53,897 nt of DNA from Bisgaard Taxon 45 (lineage in GTDB: Bacteria; Pseudomonadota; Gammaproteobacteria; Enterobacterales; Pasteurellaceae). The position numbers and the translations under genes were made by a program. The notes below the pieces were generated by a model, which did not search any database, was not told where the DNA came from, and worked only from the letters and a program-made list of their open reading frames with translations. Below are positions 1 to 7,698 of this stretch, piece after piece. Position 1 is the first letter of the stretch. Every line of letters starts with the position of its first letter. The DNA is taken from NCBI GenBank assembly GCA_030783905.1, contig JAQAHH010000005.1, forward strand, positions 1 to 53,897, written 5' to 3'.

Positions 1-15
1 CAAATCTCTCTTCTA

Positions 16-21
16 TGTCAA
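16..21 (-). promoter_or_regulatory. -35 hexamer of a second, P2-like promoter
   Basis: A consensus TTGACA occurs on the minus strand. Its -10 partner would fall just outside the left edge. Tandem P1/P2 promoters about 100 bp apart are usual for rRNA operons, which fits the P1-like element at 105-138. Half of the promoter is not visible. Confidence 0.35.
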
Positions 22-104
22 GCGTTTTGTTTTAAATACTGCTTACATTTTAAAACAACAAAAAGCATCCCGCTTTCCTTTCGCTTGCCACCCTTGCGGT
101 GCGG

Positions 105-138
105 AGGTGCATTATAGGGATTTCAGATTTTGGATCAA
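105..138 (-). promoter_or_regulatory. rRNA-operon P1-like promoter reading out of the window
   Basis: On the minus strand there is a -35 element TTGATC (133-138), a 16-bp spacer and a perfect -10 TATAAT (111-116), followed by a GC-rich discriminator and leader. Immediately upstream (139-200) is an A/T-tract stretch like an UP element. The 16-bp spacer, GC-rich discriminator and A-tract UP region are the hallmarks of rrn P1 promoters, and the layout resembles E. coli rrnB P1. A second consensus -35 (TTGACA, 16-21) lies about 95 bp downstream, where P2 would be expected. I infer that a 16S gene begins a few hundred bases to the left of the window; the rRNA itself is not visible. Confidence 0.65.
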
Positions 139-486
139 GATCTTTTTTGTTGTTTTTCTTTTTTTTAGGATCGTATGCTATTTTTTTAATCAAAAAAAGC
201 AAATATAGCGTGATTTGTTTATTGTTTATACTGATTAATCGTCCAAAATAAACCGCAAAAATAACGGTATTTACTCACTTATATTGTATTATTTCGCAGA
301 CTAACACAGCATAAACCGTCTCTTTTATGTATAAGACTTATTCAAATGAATATAAATACATCAAACTTTTCATCCTAAATCATAATTTTTTTCTAAACAA
401 AACAAAGATATGTTATAACGTTTATCGCTCAAGGTTATGAGCATGAGATGCATTATTGTCAGCAATTAACTATAGGATGAGTTACT
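139..486. other. AT-rich intergenic region upstream of sxy
   Basis: I see no gene here. The left part is the A/T-tract UP region of the leftward rrn-like promoter. The right part holds the sxy promoter: a possible -10 TATAAC at 414-419, and a small hairpin GCTCA-N6-TGAGC (427-442) within the presumed sxy leader. No convincing CRP site could be picked out by eye. Confidence 0.5.
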
Positions 487-1128
487 ATGACGAAAACAGA
501 AAAAGAAACATTAGAAATCCGAAAAGTATTGAGTGAACTGATTGGAGAAGTAACAGCAAAAGGTTTATTTGCAAGCTACGGATTATTTCATGAAAAAATA
601 ATGTTCGGTTTGTATCAACATAATGTGTTCTACCTGAAGGCTGAAGGCGACCTCGCCCTATTTTTAGAGTCACAAGGCGCCGCCAGTTATTTAGCCAAGC
701 AAGCCCCCTCCAAATTAAATATATCAAGTTACTATCGCCTCCCTCGAAAAATCACCTCAGATAAATCGCTTTACAAACAAGTCCTAGAGCAATCTCTCCA
801 ACAAATAAGAGATCAAAAACGAGCCGAAGTATTGGCAAAGAAAAATCGGATTAAAGAATTGCCAAACTTATCGATTAAACATGAACGATTATTAGAAAAA
901 GTGGAAATTTATGATGTTGCCACATTTCAAGCATTAGGCGCGAAGAATGCTTACATTCGTTTAAAAAAGAAAGGGATTACGGCAGACATTGGTATCTTTT
1001 GGGCATTTCATGCTGCGCTAGAAAATAAAAATGTCAATTTAATTACTACAACAGAAAAACAACAGCTTTTATCACAGCTAAACCTGGCTTTAGATGAGGC
1101 TGGATTACGAAAAATTAAACAAATCTAA
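487..1128 (+). CDS. sxy: Sxy/TfoX competence regulator
   Basis: The 213-residue product has the TfoX N-terminal domain (about residues 15-105) followed by the TfoX C-terminal helical domain (about 125-205, with the segment from LPNLSIKHERLLEKVEI through ALGAKNAYIRLKK). Length matches Haemophilus Sxy, about 217 residues. In Pasteurellaceae Sxy acts with CRP at CRP-S sites to switch on the DNA uptake genes. Two such sites occur in this window, before comF and comM. The ATG at 487 has AGGATGAG upstream as ribosome-binding site. The gene is monocistronic, convergent with nfuA and separated from it by a bidirectional terminator. A hairpin in the leader (427-442) may matter, since Haemophilus sxy is controlled by mRNA structure. 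Confidence 0.9.
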   Translation: MTKTEKETLEIRKVLSELIGEVTAKGLFASYGLFHEKIMFGLYQHNVFYLKAEGDLALFLESQGAASYLAKQAPSKLNISSYYRLPRKITSDKSLYKQVLEQSLQQIRDQKRAEVLAKKNRIKELPNLSIKHERLLEKVEIYDVATFQALGAKNAYIRLKKKGITADIGIFWAFHAALENKNVNLITTTEKQQLLSQLNLALDEAGLRKIKQI

Positions 1129-1133
1129 ATAAG

Positions 1134-1163
1134 TGAGGCTGGTTACTTATAAAACCAGCCTCA
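1134..1163. terminator. bidirectional terminator between sxy and nfuA
   Basis: A perfect 11-bp inverted repeat, TGAGGCTGGTT (1134-1144) and AACCAGCCTCA (1153-1163), has an 8-nt loop and a short T-rich tail on the plus side. It lies between two convergent genes and can serve both. Confidence 0.75.
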
Positions 1164-1185
1164 TTTAAAACAACCGCACTCAGAA

Positions 1186-1770
1186 TTAGTAGTAAGAATG
1201 TTCCCCGCGTTGATGTTCTGTCACATCTTTCGCACCTTGCAATTCTCCTGGGAATAAACTGAGCAATTGTTTTTCAATCCCATCTTTTAATGTGACATCC
1301 ACCATAGAACAACCATTACAGCCACCACCAAATTGTAAAATTGCGTAGCCGTCTTCTGTGATCTCAATTAATGTAATCCGTCCGCCGTGTCCTGCAAGCT
1401 GTGGGTTAATTTGTGTTTGGATCACATATTCAACCCGTTCAATTAAAGGTGCATCATCAGCCACTTTACGCATTTTGGCATTCGGTGCTTTTAAGGTTAA
1501 CTGAGCCCCTAATTCTTCCGTAACATAGTCAATTTCTGCCTCATCGAGAAAAGGTAAACTCATTTCATCCACAAAGGCTGAAAATGAAGCATACTGCATT
1601 TCTGTATCCGTTGCTTCTACTGCATTTGGTGGACAATAGGACACACCACATTCTGCATTGGGTGTGCCGGGATTAACTACAAAAATACGAATGTGAGTTC
1701 CTTCTTCTTGCTGATCAAGCAAACGACGGAAATGCGCTTGAGCGGCTTCGGAAATCATAATTTTTTGCAT
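1186..1770 (-). CDS. nfuA: Fe-S biogenesis protein NfuA
   Basis: The 194-residue protein has an N-terminal degenerate A-type scaffold domain (residues 1-95) and a C-terminal NifU-like domain. The C-terminal domain carries the cluster-binding CNGC motif (Cys151 and Cys154). Both length and two-domain architecture match E. coli NfuA (about 191 residues), which carries a [4Fe-4S] cluster at the dimer interface and passes it to apo-proteins under stress. It follows comF on the same strand with a gap of about 100 bp; comF(gntX)-nfuA is a conserved pair in gamma-proteobacteria. Confidence 0.95.
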   Translation of the reverse strand: MQKIMISEAAQAHFRRLLDQQEEGTHIRIFVVNPGTPNAECGVSYCPPNAVEATDTEMQYASFSAFVDEMSLPFLDEAEIDYVTEELGAQLTLKAPNAKMRKVADDAPLIERVEYVIQTQINPQLAGHGGRITLIEITEDGYAILQFGGGCNGCSMVDVTLKDGIEKQLLSLFPGELQGAKDVTEHQRGEHSYY

Positions 1771-1867
1771 AAACTATCCTAAAAAATGTGAATACTTGAG
1801 TAAGATTGTCAAGAATGATACTCCGAGATCATTTTTTTTTCTACCTTTTGCAACAATAAATCTCTTC

Positions 1868-2554
1868 TTATGTTTTTGCTAGTCCCCAAACCTGAATATG
1901 CTTAACACCGGCTTTTCTTAATAAGACCGCCAGTTCATTTAACGTAGCGCCTGTTGTAATGACGTCATCAATTAATGCAACAGATTGATAACAATAAATC
2001 TGGCTTTTCGGATGTAGACGAAACGCGTGGCGTAAATTTGTTCTTCGCTCTGTTGCACTTAAACCACGTTGTGTATGAGTATGCTTAACACGCTGTAAGA
2101 AATCATGATCACAGGGTATCTGTAACCAATGAGTGAGATAGTTAGCAATCAACATAGATTGATTGTAACCACGTTGCCAATGACGCAAACGATGTAAAGG
2201 AACCGGCAAAAGTACTTCTGGCCAAATCAGCCCATGAGTACGTCTTGCATGATAGATCGCGAGTAACAGTAGGCGTGCTAAAGTACGGTCTAAAAAGAAA
2301 GCATTTTGAAATTTAAAACGATGAATTAAAGAAGATAAGGGATCGACATAATGACCAACGATCACCATGCGATCCCAACTGGCTTCATGCTGTAAACAAT
2401 GCCCACAACGTAGTACATCTCGTGTTAATTCCTTGCCACAATGACCGCAATAAGCAAAACGTCTAATTTGCTGATTACAGCGGCTACATAATCCATGATG
2501 TGCAATGGCTAACGGTTGTTGACAATGAACACAACAAAAACCCAATCCCCGCAT
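1868..2554 (-). CDS. comF: competence protein ComF (phosphoribosyltransferase-like)
   Basis: The 228-residue product has an N-terminal zinc-finger region of CxxC pairs (CVHC, CSRC, CGHC, CGHC within residues 8-53) and a C-terminal PRTase fold ending in VALIDDVITTGAT near residue 200. ComF is needed to move transforming DNA through the inner membrane. I chose the ATG at 2554 over a longer reading that starts at 2668. It gives the usual family length (about 229 in Haemophilus), begins right before the first zinc finger, and leaves the CRP-S site at 2628-2649 in the promoter rather than in the coding sequence. Expression is therefore probably Sxy- and CRP-dependent. Overlap with transcription into nfuA is likely. 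Confidence 0.93.
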   Translation of the reverse strand: MRGLGFCCVHCQQPLAIAHHGLCSRCNQQIRRFAYCGHCGKELTRDVLRCGHCLQHEASWDRMVIVGHYVDPLSSLIHRFKFQNAFFLDRTLARLLLLAIYHARRTHGLIWPEVLLPVPLHRLRHWQRGYNQSMLIANYLTHWLQIPCDHDFLQRVKHTHTQRGLSATERRTNLRHAFRLHPKSQIYCYQSVALIDDVITTGATLNELAVLLRKAGVKHIQVWGLAKT

Positions 2555-2627
2555 AGATATCTCTTGCTTTACATAAAATGACGACAAACTAAAGCAAAAC
2601 ATATTAAAAGAACAAAACAATTGTGAA

Positions 2628-2649
2628 TTTTGCGAGACGTATCGCAAAA
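2628..2649 (-). promoter_or_regulatory. CRP-S (competence regulatory element) of comF
   Basis: The element is a perfect 8-bp inverted repeat, TTTTGCGA-N6-TCGCAAAA, exactly the form of the Pasteurellaceae CRP-S/CRE site: the T4GCGA half-site, which needs Sxy as well as CRP. On the minus strand a TAATAT -10 element (2601-2606) follows about 32 bp from the centre, and the comF ATG about 85 bp downstream of the centre. The match is seen directly; the Sxy dependence is known for the family. Confidence 0.85.
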
Positions 2650-2660
2650 ATGATATAAAT

Positions 2661-3473
2661 CTAGTCAATCAACCTAGCTTGTTTTAAAAAATACTCAATA
2701 CCATGTTCTTTGATCGGTAAAGTAACATGATCTGCCACTGTCTTTAGCTGATGGTGTGCATTCCCCATCGCAACCCCAACACCGACGGTACTTAACATTT
2801 CAATATCATTCAATCCATCACCAAAGGCCATCACATTGTTCATTTCAAAACCAAAATGCTGAATTGCACAAGCGATACCTGTCGCTTTGGAGATATTCTC
2901 ATCAAATAAATCCACTGAGTATTTATGCCAACGTACCGCTTGTAATCCCGCCAAAACGCCTGATTGCTGCATGAATTCATCTTGTGTTACGTCATAAAAG
3001 GCCAATATCTGAAACACATCATGATGCTTAAAATAATCGGGTTCGAGATGATAATGCCCCTTCAATGGATCTAATGCTTCACGAACCTGATCGGTTATCG
3101 CGGACACTGCCGTATCCGTCGGAGATACTTGCACATAAACAATCTGATGTTGTTCACAAAACTCAACAAACTCTTGGATTTTTGCTTTAGGTAAAGGATG
3201 CATCCCTATTGGTGCATTCTGATAGCTGATATATTGACCATTCATGGTGACAAACAAATTCATCTCCGTCTGATCAATGAGTGCCTTTATTTTAGGCGGA
3301 AAATTAGACAACGTACGACCTGTTGCAATGGCAGGGATAATGCCGTTTTGTTTTAATTTTTGAAGAGCAGGTATAACGGTTGAGGGGATATAGTCTTCGT
3401 CTTTGACAAGTAAGGTTTCATCAATATCAAAAAAGACAATTTTAATTTGATCACGGTAATTAGGAATATGCAT
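2661..3473 (-). CDS. Cof-type HAD-IIB hydrolase (sugar-phosphate or flavin-phosphate phosphatase family)
   Basis: The 270-residue protein opens with the HAD motif I, FFDIDETLL, with the two catalytic aspartates. It has a C2-type cap domain in the middle and ends with motif IV GDGLNDIEML, diagnostic of the Cof/YidA/YbiV subfamily. These are broad-specificity cytosolic phosphatases; the substrate cannot be read from sequence. The ATG at 3473 is preferred over a TTG 15 bases upstream because AAGG sits six bases before the ATG. It is divergent from nothing: it lies upstream of comF on the same strand, but comF has its own CRP-S promoter in the 106-bp gap. Confidence 0.85.
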   Translation of the reverse strand: MHIPNYRDQIKIVFFDIDETLLVKDEDYIPSTVIPALQKLKQNGIIPAIATGRTLSNFPPKIKALIDQTEMNLFVTMNGQYISYQNAPIGMHPLPKAKIQEFVEFCEQHQIVYVQVSPTDTAVSAITDQVREALDPLKGHYHLEPDYFKHHDVFQILAFYDVTQDEFMQQSGVLAGLQAVRWHKYSVDLFDENISKATGIACAIQHFGFEMNNVMAFGDGLNDIEMLSTVGVGVAMGNAHHQLKTVADHVTLPIKEHGIEYFLKQARLID

Positions 3474-3629
3474 ACTGTGCCTTATCAATTAAATAAAAAA
3501 ACATTGTCAGAAAAGTCTTTGCTATAGAAGAGGAAACCGGGAGCAGATGTATCAGCTAGGATTGCTCTGCACTTTCCTGTCCAACGTATTTAGGTAATAT
3601 TCACATATGTCATAAAACGTTTTTAAAAC

Positions 3630-3667
3630 ACACCGCACTTTTATCTTTTGATAGCAAAGTGCGGTGT
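3630..3667 (-). terminator. gnd terminator built from paired uptake sequences
   Basis: ACACCGCACTTT (3630-3641) and AAAGTGCGGTGT (3656-3667) form a perfect 12-bp stem with a 14-nt loop, just beyond the gnd stop codon. Each arm contains the 9-bp DNA uptake sequence. Inverted uptake-sequence pairs used as terminators are well known in Haemophilus and relatives. Confidence 0.75.
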
Positions 3668-3685
3668 AATTTTAACCGGTTTTAA

Positions 3686-5140
3686 CTACACATCATAAGT
3701 GGTTGAAGCGGTATCCCCACCACGTCCTGTCCAGTTGGTATGGAAAAATTCACCACGTGGTTTGTCAGTACGTTCATAAGTGTGCGCACCAAAATAGTCA
3801 CGTTGTGCTTGCAGTAAATTAGCAGGCAAACGCTCACTGGTGTAGCTGTCTAAGAACGTGATTGCTGATGCCATACAAGGCATTGGGATGCCCACTTCAA
3901 TGGATTTCGCCACCACTTTACGCCATTCACCCAAGCTGCTCTCTAAAATGCCTTTGAAATACGCATCTGAACCTAAGAACACTAAATCTGGGTTCGCTTC
4001 ATAAGCATCACGGATATTGCCTAAAAAACGGCTACGGATAATACAACCTTCACGCCATAATAGTGCGGTACTACCGTAGTTAATGTGCCAGCCAAAGTTT
4101 TCTGAGGCTTCACGAATCAACATAAAACCTTGTGCATAAGAAATAATTTTTGAGGCTAATAAGGCTTTGCGTACCGCTTCAATCCAAGCCGCTTTGTCCC
4201 CTTCCACTTTGCCCACCACTTTATTGAACAAGCGAGAGGCTTGCACACGTTGTTCTTTGAACGAAGATACACAACGGGCAAACACGGATTCAGTAATTAA
4301 AGTTAATGGAATACCGAAATCAAGGGCATTAATACCAGTCCATTTCCCTGTACCTTTTTGCCCTGCGGTATCAAGGATTTTATCCACTAAACGAGTGCCA
4401 TCTTCCGCTTTATAGCCAAGAATATCCGCTGTAATATCAATTAAATAGCTATCTAATTCGGTGTTACGCCATGCTTTGAAAGTGGCTTCTAATTCATCAT
4501 CAGATAAGCCTACGCCTTCTTTTAAGAATTGATACGCTTCGCAAATTAATTGCATATCACCGTATTCGATCCCGTTATGCACCATTTTGACGAAATGCCC
4601 CGCACCATCACGACCAACCCAATCACAGCACGCTTCACCTTTATCCGTTTTGGCAGAAATCGCTTGTAAAATCGGTTTCACATGTTCCCAAGCAGACTCA
4701 TCGCCACCAGGCATAATGGACGGTCCGAAACGGGCCCCTTCTTCACCACCTGATACCCCAGTTCCAATAAAGCGAATGCCTTTTTCACGTAAATACGCAA
4801 CACGGCGGTTTGTATCTGGATAATTCGTATTACCACCATCAATAATGATGTCACCTTCTTCTAAATGTGGTAATAATGCCTCGATGAAGTGATCCACCAC
4901 CTCACCCGCACGCACCATCAACATCACTTTACGTGGTTTTTCTAATTTGTTGGCAAGATCTTCCAACGAATACGCACCAATGATGTTAGTGCCTTTCGCC
5001 GCACCTTGTAAAAACTCATCCACTTTAGCCGTGGTACGGTTAAATGCCACCACTTTAAAACCGTGATCATTCATATTTAAAATTAAGTTTTGCCCCATTA
5101 CCGCTAAGCCGATAACGCCGATGTCACCTTTTACTGACAT
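3686..5140 (-). CDS. gnd: 6-phosphogluconate dehydrogenase, decarboxylating
   Basis: The 484-residue enzyme starts with the NADP-binding Rossmann motif GVIGLAVMGQNLILN and has the substrate-binding region IIDGGNTNYPDTNRR and GTGVSGGEEGARFGPS. It converts 6-phosphogluconate to ribulose 5-phosphate, CO2 and NADPH, the third step of the oxidative pentose-phosphate pathway. Steps one and two are the nearby zwf and pgl on the same strand. In Haemophilus gnd also lies a few small genes away from pgl-zwf-cysQ. An AGGAG ribosome site precedes the ATG, and an uptake-sequence hairpin terminates it. Confidence 0.97.
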   Translation of the reverse strand: MSVKGDIGVIGLAVMGQNLILNMNDHGFKVVAFNRTTAKVDEFLQGAAKGTNIIGAYSLEDLANKLEKPRKVMLMVRAGEVVDHFIEALLPHLEEGDIIIDGGNTNYPDTNRRVAYLREKGIRFIGTGVSGGEEGARFGPSIMPGGDESAWEHVKPILQAISAKTDKGEACCDWVGRDGAGHFVKMVHNGIEYGDMQLICEAYQFLKEGVGLSDDELEATFKAWRNTELDSYLIDITADILGYKAEDGTRLVDKILDTAGQKGTGKWTGINALDFGIPLTLITESVFARCVSSFKEQRVQASRLFNKVVGKVEGDKAAWIEAVRKALLASKIISYAQGFMLIREASENFGWHINYGSTALLWREGCIIRSRFLGNIRDAYEANPDLVFLGSDAYFKGILESSLGEWRKVVAKSIEVGIPMPCMASAITFLDSYTSERLPANLLQAQRDYFGAHTYERTDKPRGEFFHTNWTGRGGDTASTTYDV

Positions 5141-5239
5141 GTTGTTCTCCTGTTTTTTAAGAAATCATATATTCTTCTAAGAAAGGTAATAATCTGTTAA
5201 GTTTTTTTCGTGGATGACGATTTCTTCCTTTTCCCAACC

Positions 5240-5659
5240 TTACTTATCTACTAAAAAATACTCAAAAGGAATATTTTTTGTATTAGCGGATTGTTCTAAT
5301 TCTTGTTTATCTTGTTCGCTATCGCCAACCATAAATATTTTGGTATTTTTCCCGAATTTACCATTTTCAATAACATATGTGGCAGCCACTTTGTTCAACA
5401 TTTGGCTTTTACCTGAAATACCTACGTTTAAATTGTCATTAGCCACTAAATCTATTAATTGCTTATTTATTCCATCTGAGCGAGTTTTCAGCATTCCCGC
5501 TAAGATTACATTAGATACACTATTATCAGCTGCATTTACATTAAAAATGATGGTTCTATTGGCATTTTTAGGGATTTTCCCAGCAATATCGTGCGGGCTA
5601 ATAGCAGATGAGCAAGCCATTAAAGTCAATGCCATGAAAAGAGAAAATAGTTTTTTCAT
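5240..5659 (-). CDS. small predicted lipoprotein of unknown function
   Basis: The 139-residue product begins with a lipoprotein signal peptide, MKKLFSLFMALTLMAC, with the acylated cysteine at position 16. The ATG at 5659 has AAGGA nine bases upstream and is preferred to an in-frame ATG 24 bases further up. The rest is a small mixed alpha/beta sequence with no motif I recognise. It contains repeated Asn/Lys-rich strands and one segment, NTKIFMVGDSEQDKQELEQSA, of a type that in other proteins forms a strand-helix unit. It lies in the variable gap between gnd and pgl. No function is offered. Confidence 0.8.
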   Translation of the reverse strand: MKKLFSLFMALTLMACSSAISPHDIAGKIPKNANRTIIFNVNAADNSVSNVILAGMLKTRSDGINKQLIDLVANDNLNVGISGKSQMLNKVAATYVIENGKFGKNTKIFMVGDSEQDKQELEQSANTKNIPFEYFLVDK

Positions 5660-5822
5660 TTTAAAGTCCTTATGTAATAACATTGATAAACATTGGGCAA
5701 ATTTCCTAAAAAATTTGTAGATTTTTTACAAGATGTTGCCCCTTGTTCATATCTTCCAACTGTTCAAAAACTCAGCTTGTTTCTACATCGATTTTCGAAA
5801 TGCCGATAACAGCCCTAATTTG

Positions 5823-5862
5823 AGGTCACAATTTTTTTCTTTGAAAAAACCTATTGTGACCT
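5823..5862. repeat. long nested inverted repeat
   Basis: AGGTCACAAT (5823-5832) and ATTGTGACCT (5853-5862) are perfect 10-bp arms. A second A/T stem (TTTTTT and AAAAAA) is nested inside, so RNA from either strand can form an extended hairpin. It is followed within 4 bp by an uptake sequence (5866-5874). It sits between two minus-strand genes (5921 and 5659), so a terminator for the upstream gene is the simplest role. The T-run lies inside the stem rather than after it, which is atypical. Confidence 0.6.
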
Positions 5863-5920
5863 GAAAAGTGCGGTGCTTTTTGTCAACATTTTTCAGGATT
5901 TCACCGCTTATATTTATCTC

Positions 5921-6442
5921 CTAAAATAAAGTTATCATATACTGTGTATTCTTGATTGACATTGAAAAAACCAAACCCGTATTAAATTCACTGACTAAAT
6001 CATTAATATATTCTTCTGTAACTTGATTATGAACACCAATACACCACAACAAACGATTTGTTGGTAAATTACTCGGTTTTATTTTTTCGTATTTCTTAAT
6101 ATCATTAATCATTTTTGAAATACAGGTTTTAGCTACCTTATCTCGTTTGACTTCAATAGGAATCGCCGAGTGTGCTTTTTTTTGACGAACTAGAAAATCT
6201 ATTACACAATTATCTCTGTCTTTTTCTTTTCTCTTATCCAAAAAACACCTTTCTTCTCTTTTAACTTCGGCAACTTCATCTAGTTCATTTAGAAAAAACA
6301 TAAGCTCTATTTGCAACCATTTTTCCCAATCGGACACATCTAGTTCATCAAATAAATTTAATTTCTTTTGTGTGGATTTTTGATTAAAAAACTTCTCAAA
6401 AATAGAACGAAGAAACTCAAAATCTTTTTGCTCTTTAGTCAT
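5921..6442 (-). CDS. hypothetical protein with PD-(D/E)xK nuclease-like residues
   Basis: The 173-residue protein is not one I can name. Its pattern fits a PD-(D/E)xK phosphodiesterase core: a helix with WLQIELMFFL (Glu46), then CVIDFLV (Asp82), then IPIEVKRD (Glu97 and Lys99) on the next strand, followed by a helix with MINDIKKYEK. Such cores occur in restriction enzymes, Holliday junction resolvases and many defence or repair proteins. AGGAG precedes the ATG. It is AT-rich, and flanked by hairpins on the 3' side. It sits in a gap whose gene content differs from Haemophilus, which suggests an acquired gene. The nuclease assignment is an inference from motif order only. Confidence 0.7.
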   Translation of the reverse strand: MTKEQKDFEFLRSIFEKFFNQKSTQKKLNLFDELDVSDWEKWLQIELMFFLNELDEVAEVKREERCFLDKRKEKDRDNCVIDFLVRQKKAHSAIPIEVKRDKVAKTCISKMINDIKKYEKIKPSNLPTNRLLWCIGVHNQVTEEYINDLVSEFNTGLVFSMSIKNTQYMITLF

Positions 6443-6567
6443 GGCTTTCTCCTATAATTTTATTCATTGCATGTCTTATACATTTAACTTACAACTAGTG
6501 AATTCTCTAAATACTAACTATATAGTGCTTATTTTAAAATTGCTCTATCATTTTTATTCATGATAGT

Positions 6568-6906
6568 TCATTCAAGCTCAATAATTTGAGATTCACCGTT
6601 TTCTAACGTATCAAGCCATTGCCAACGTTCTATACCGAGTAATTTATTTTGTTGAGTATATTGAAACGAAGTGATACAACGCCCAAAGCGATTTTCCAGT
6701 TTCTTATTTAGATGTTGATAGGTAAATTCAATGTGGGTTTCATTTATCCATTTGCCAATCAAAAAGCCTTTCGCAATTTCACCGCCCCCATATTCTGCCC
6801 AAATCATTTTATCTTGCTGAAAATAATGAAAACAGGTTTGCTGACTTACCTCACCATTCTCGCTATTCTGTAATGCAATGAATTTTTTATTATTTAAATC
6901 TATCAA
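6568..6906 (-). CDS. conserved small protein, TTG start (often mis-annotated N-acetylglutamate synthase)
   Basis: The 112-residue protein has the features of a widespread small beta-rich family: N-terminal FIALQNSENGEVSQQT, central AEYGGGEIAKGFLIG, and the WQW tryptophans near the C-terminus. From memory, family members carry the label N-acetylglutamate synthase in many genomes, without any acetyltransferase motif. The start appears to be TTG at 6906. The only nearby ATG is followed at once by a stop codon, and AAGGAG stands nine bases before the TTG. It begins 15 bp after the GST gene ends, so the two are probably cotranscribed. Confidence 0.75.
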   Translation of the reverse strand: MIDLNNKKFIALQNSENGEVSQQTCFHYFQQDKMIWAEYGGGEIAKGFLIGKWINETHIEFTYQHLNKKLENRFGRCITSFQYTQQNKLLGIERWQWLDTLENGESQIIELE

Positions 6907-6921
6907 TTACATTTACTCCTT

Positions 6922-7530
6922 TTATAAGGTAAGCCACGCTTTAAAACTTACTGAATTTACTAACATTTTCTGATATGCAAGTACTTGCGGACTAAAATAC
7001 TGATGCAACGCATAGGTTTCAATTCTTGCCATAACGGGCAGAAAAAAAGCATCTACTGCGGTAAAACGATCGCCCGCTAAAAACGCACCACCAAACGCGG
7101 TTAACCCTTCTTCTAATAATTGATTAAGCCTTGCTAGCTCTTGGCTTAACACAGCGGGTATTTCTTGTAACGGTTTGCGAGCTAAAGGGGCAAAATCACA
7201 CATTTCACGCAAATGTTCAAAGCCTGAATGCATTTCGGCACAAGCTGAACGTGACCACGTTCTTGCGACTTTATCTTCTGCCCATACTTGTGGATAACTT
7301 TCTGCCAAAAACTCGATAATCGCTAGACTGTCCCAAATAACAAGCCCATCTGCATGCAATACAGGGATTTTTGAAGTCGGCGAAAACGCTTTAAATTGTT
7401 GGCGTTGTTCGCTTAAATCATCTAAATAACGAACAATTTTAGGCTCAAAAGGAATATTGAGTTCTTTCAATAACACCCAAACGCGTAATGACCATGAAGA
7501 TTTTGGTGGATTAAAATAGAGTTGATACAT
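6922..7530 (-). CDS. glutathione S-transferase family protein
   Basis: The 202-residue protein has a thioredoxin-like N-terminal domain: LYFNPPKSSWSLRVW, with candidate catalytic serines at Ser11-Ser12, then the cis-proline SKIPVL and the glutathione gamma-Glu site DSLAIIEFLAE. An all-helical C-terminal domain follows, with GDRFTAVDAFFLPV. Length is normal for bacterial GSTs. The SSWSLRVW start is typical of a GST class in which serine activates glutathione, as in zeta or YfcF-like forms. The physiological substrate is unknown. It is the first gene of a pair with the small protein downstream, and separated from pgl by an inverted repeat. Confidence 0.88.
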   Translation of the reverse strand: MYQLYFNPPKSSWSLRVWVLLKELNIPFEPKIVRYLDDLSEQRQQFKAFSPTSKIPVLHADGLVIWDSLAIIEFLAESYPQVWAEDKVARTWSRSACAEMHSGFEHLREMCDFAPLARKPLQEIPAVLSQELARLNQLLEEGLTAFGGAFLAGDRFTAVDAFFLPVMARIETYALHQYFSPQVLAYQKMLVNSVSFKAWLTL

Positions 7531-7594
7531 TCTTTTACCCTTTTGATAGCGCTGTTTGAGCGAACCTTAAGCTTGCCCACTAAATAGCGCCATT

Positions 7595-7633
7595 TTTTCA
7601 ACGAGTGCCTTCATTTCCAGCACTCGTTGAAAA
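7595..7633. repeat. 13-bp inverted repeat between pgl and the GST gene
   Basis: TTTTCAACGAGTG (7595-7607) and CACTCGTTGAAAA (7621-7633) are perfectly complementary, with a 13-nt loop; AGCG and CGCT flank the arms slightly further out. It may terminate pgl transcription, but no T-run follows on the minus strand, so it is not a canonical intrinsic terminator. Confidence 0.6.
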
Positions 7634-7698
7634 CGAACGCTATGGTCTATTTTGTTTCAAGTTTCTTTGCAAAAATGTTGAAAAAATCCCACAGCTTG

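Noticed and set aside
2554-2668. N-terminal extension of comF starting at 2668
   Set aside because: It runs through the CRP-S site and the likely -10 element, overlaps the upstream gene, and gives a product longer than the family. The zinc finger begins right after the ATG at 2554.
5214-5720. Plus-strand reading frame opposite the small lipoprotein gene
   Set aside because: It is the antisense shadow of the minus-strand lipoprotein, which has a good ribosome site and lipobox.
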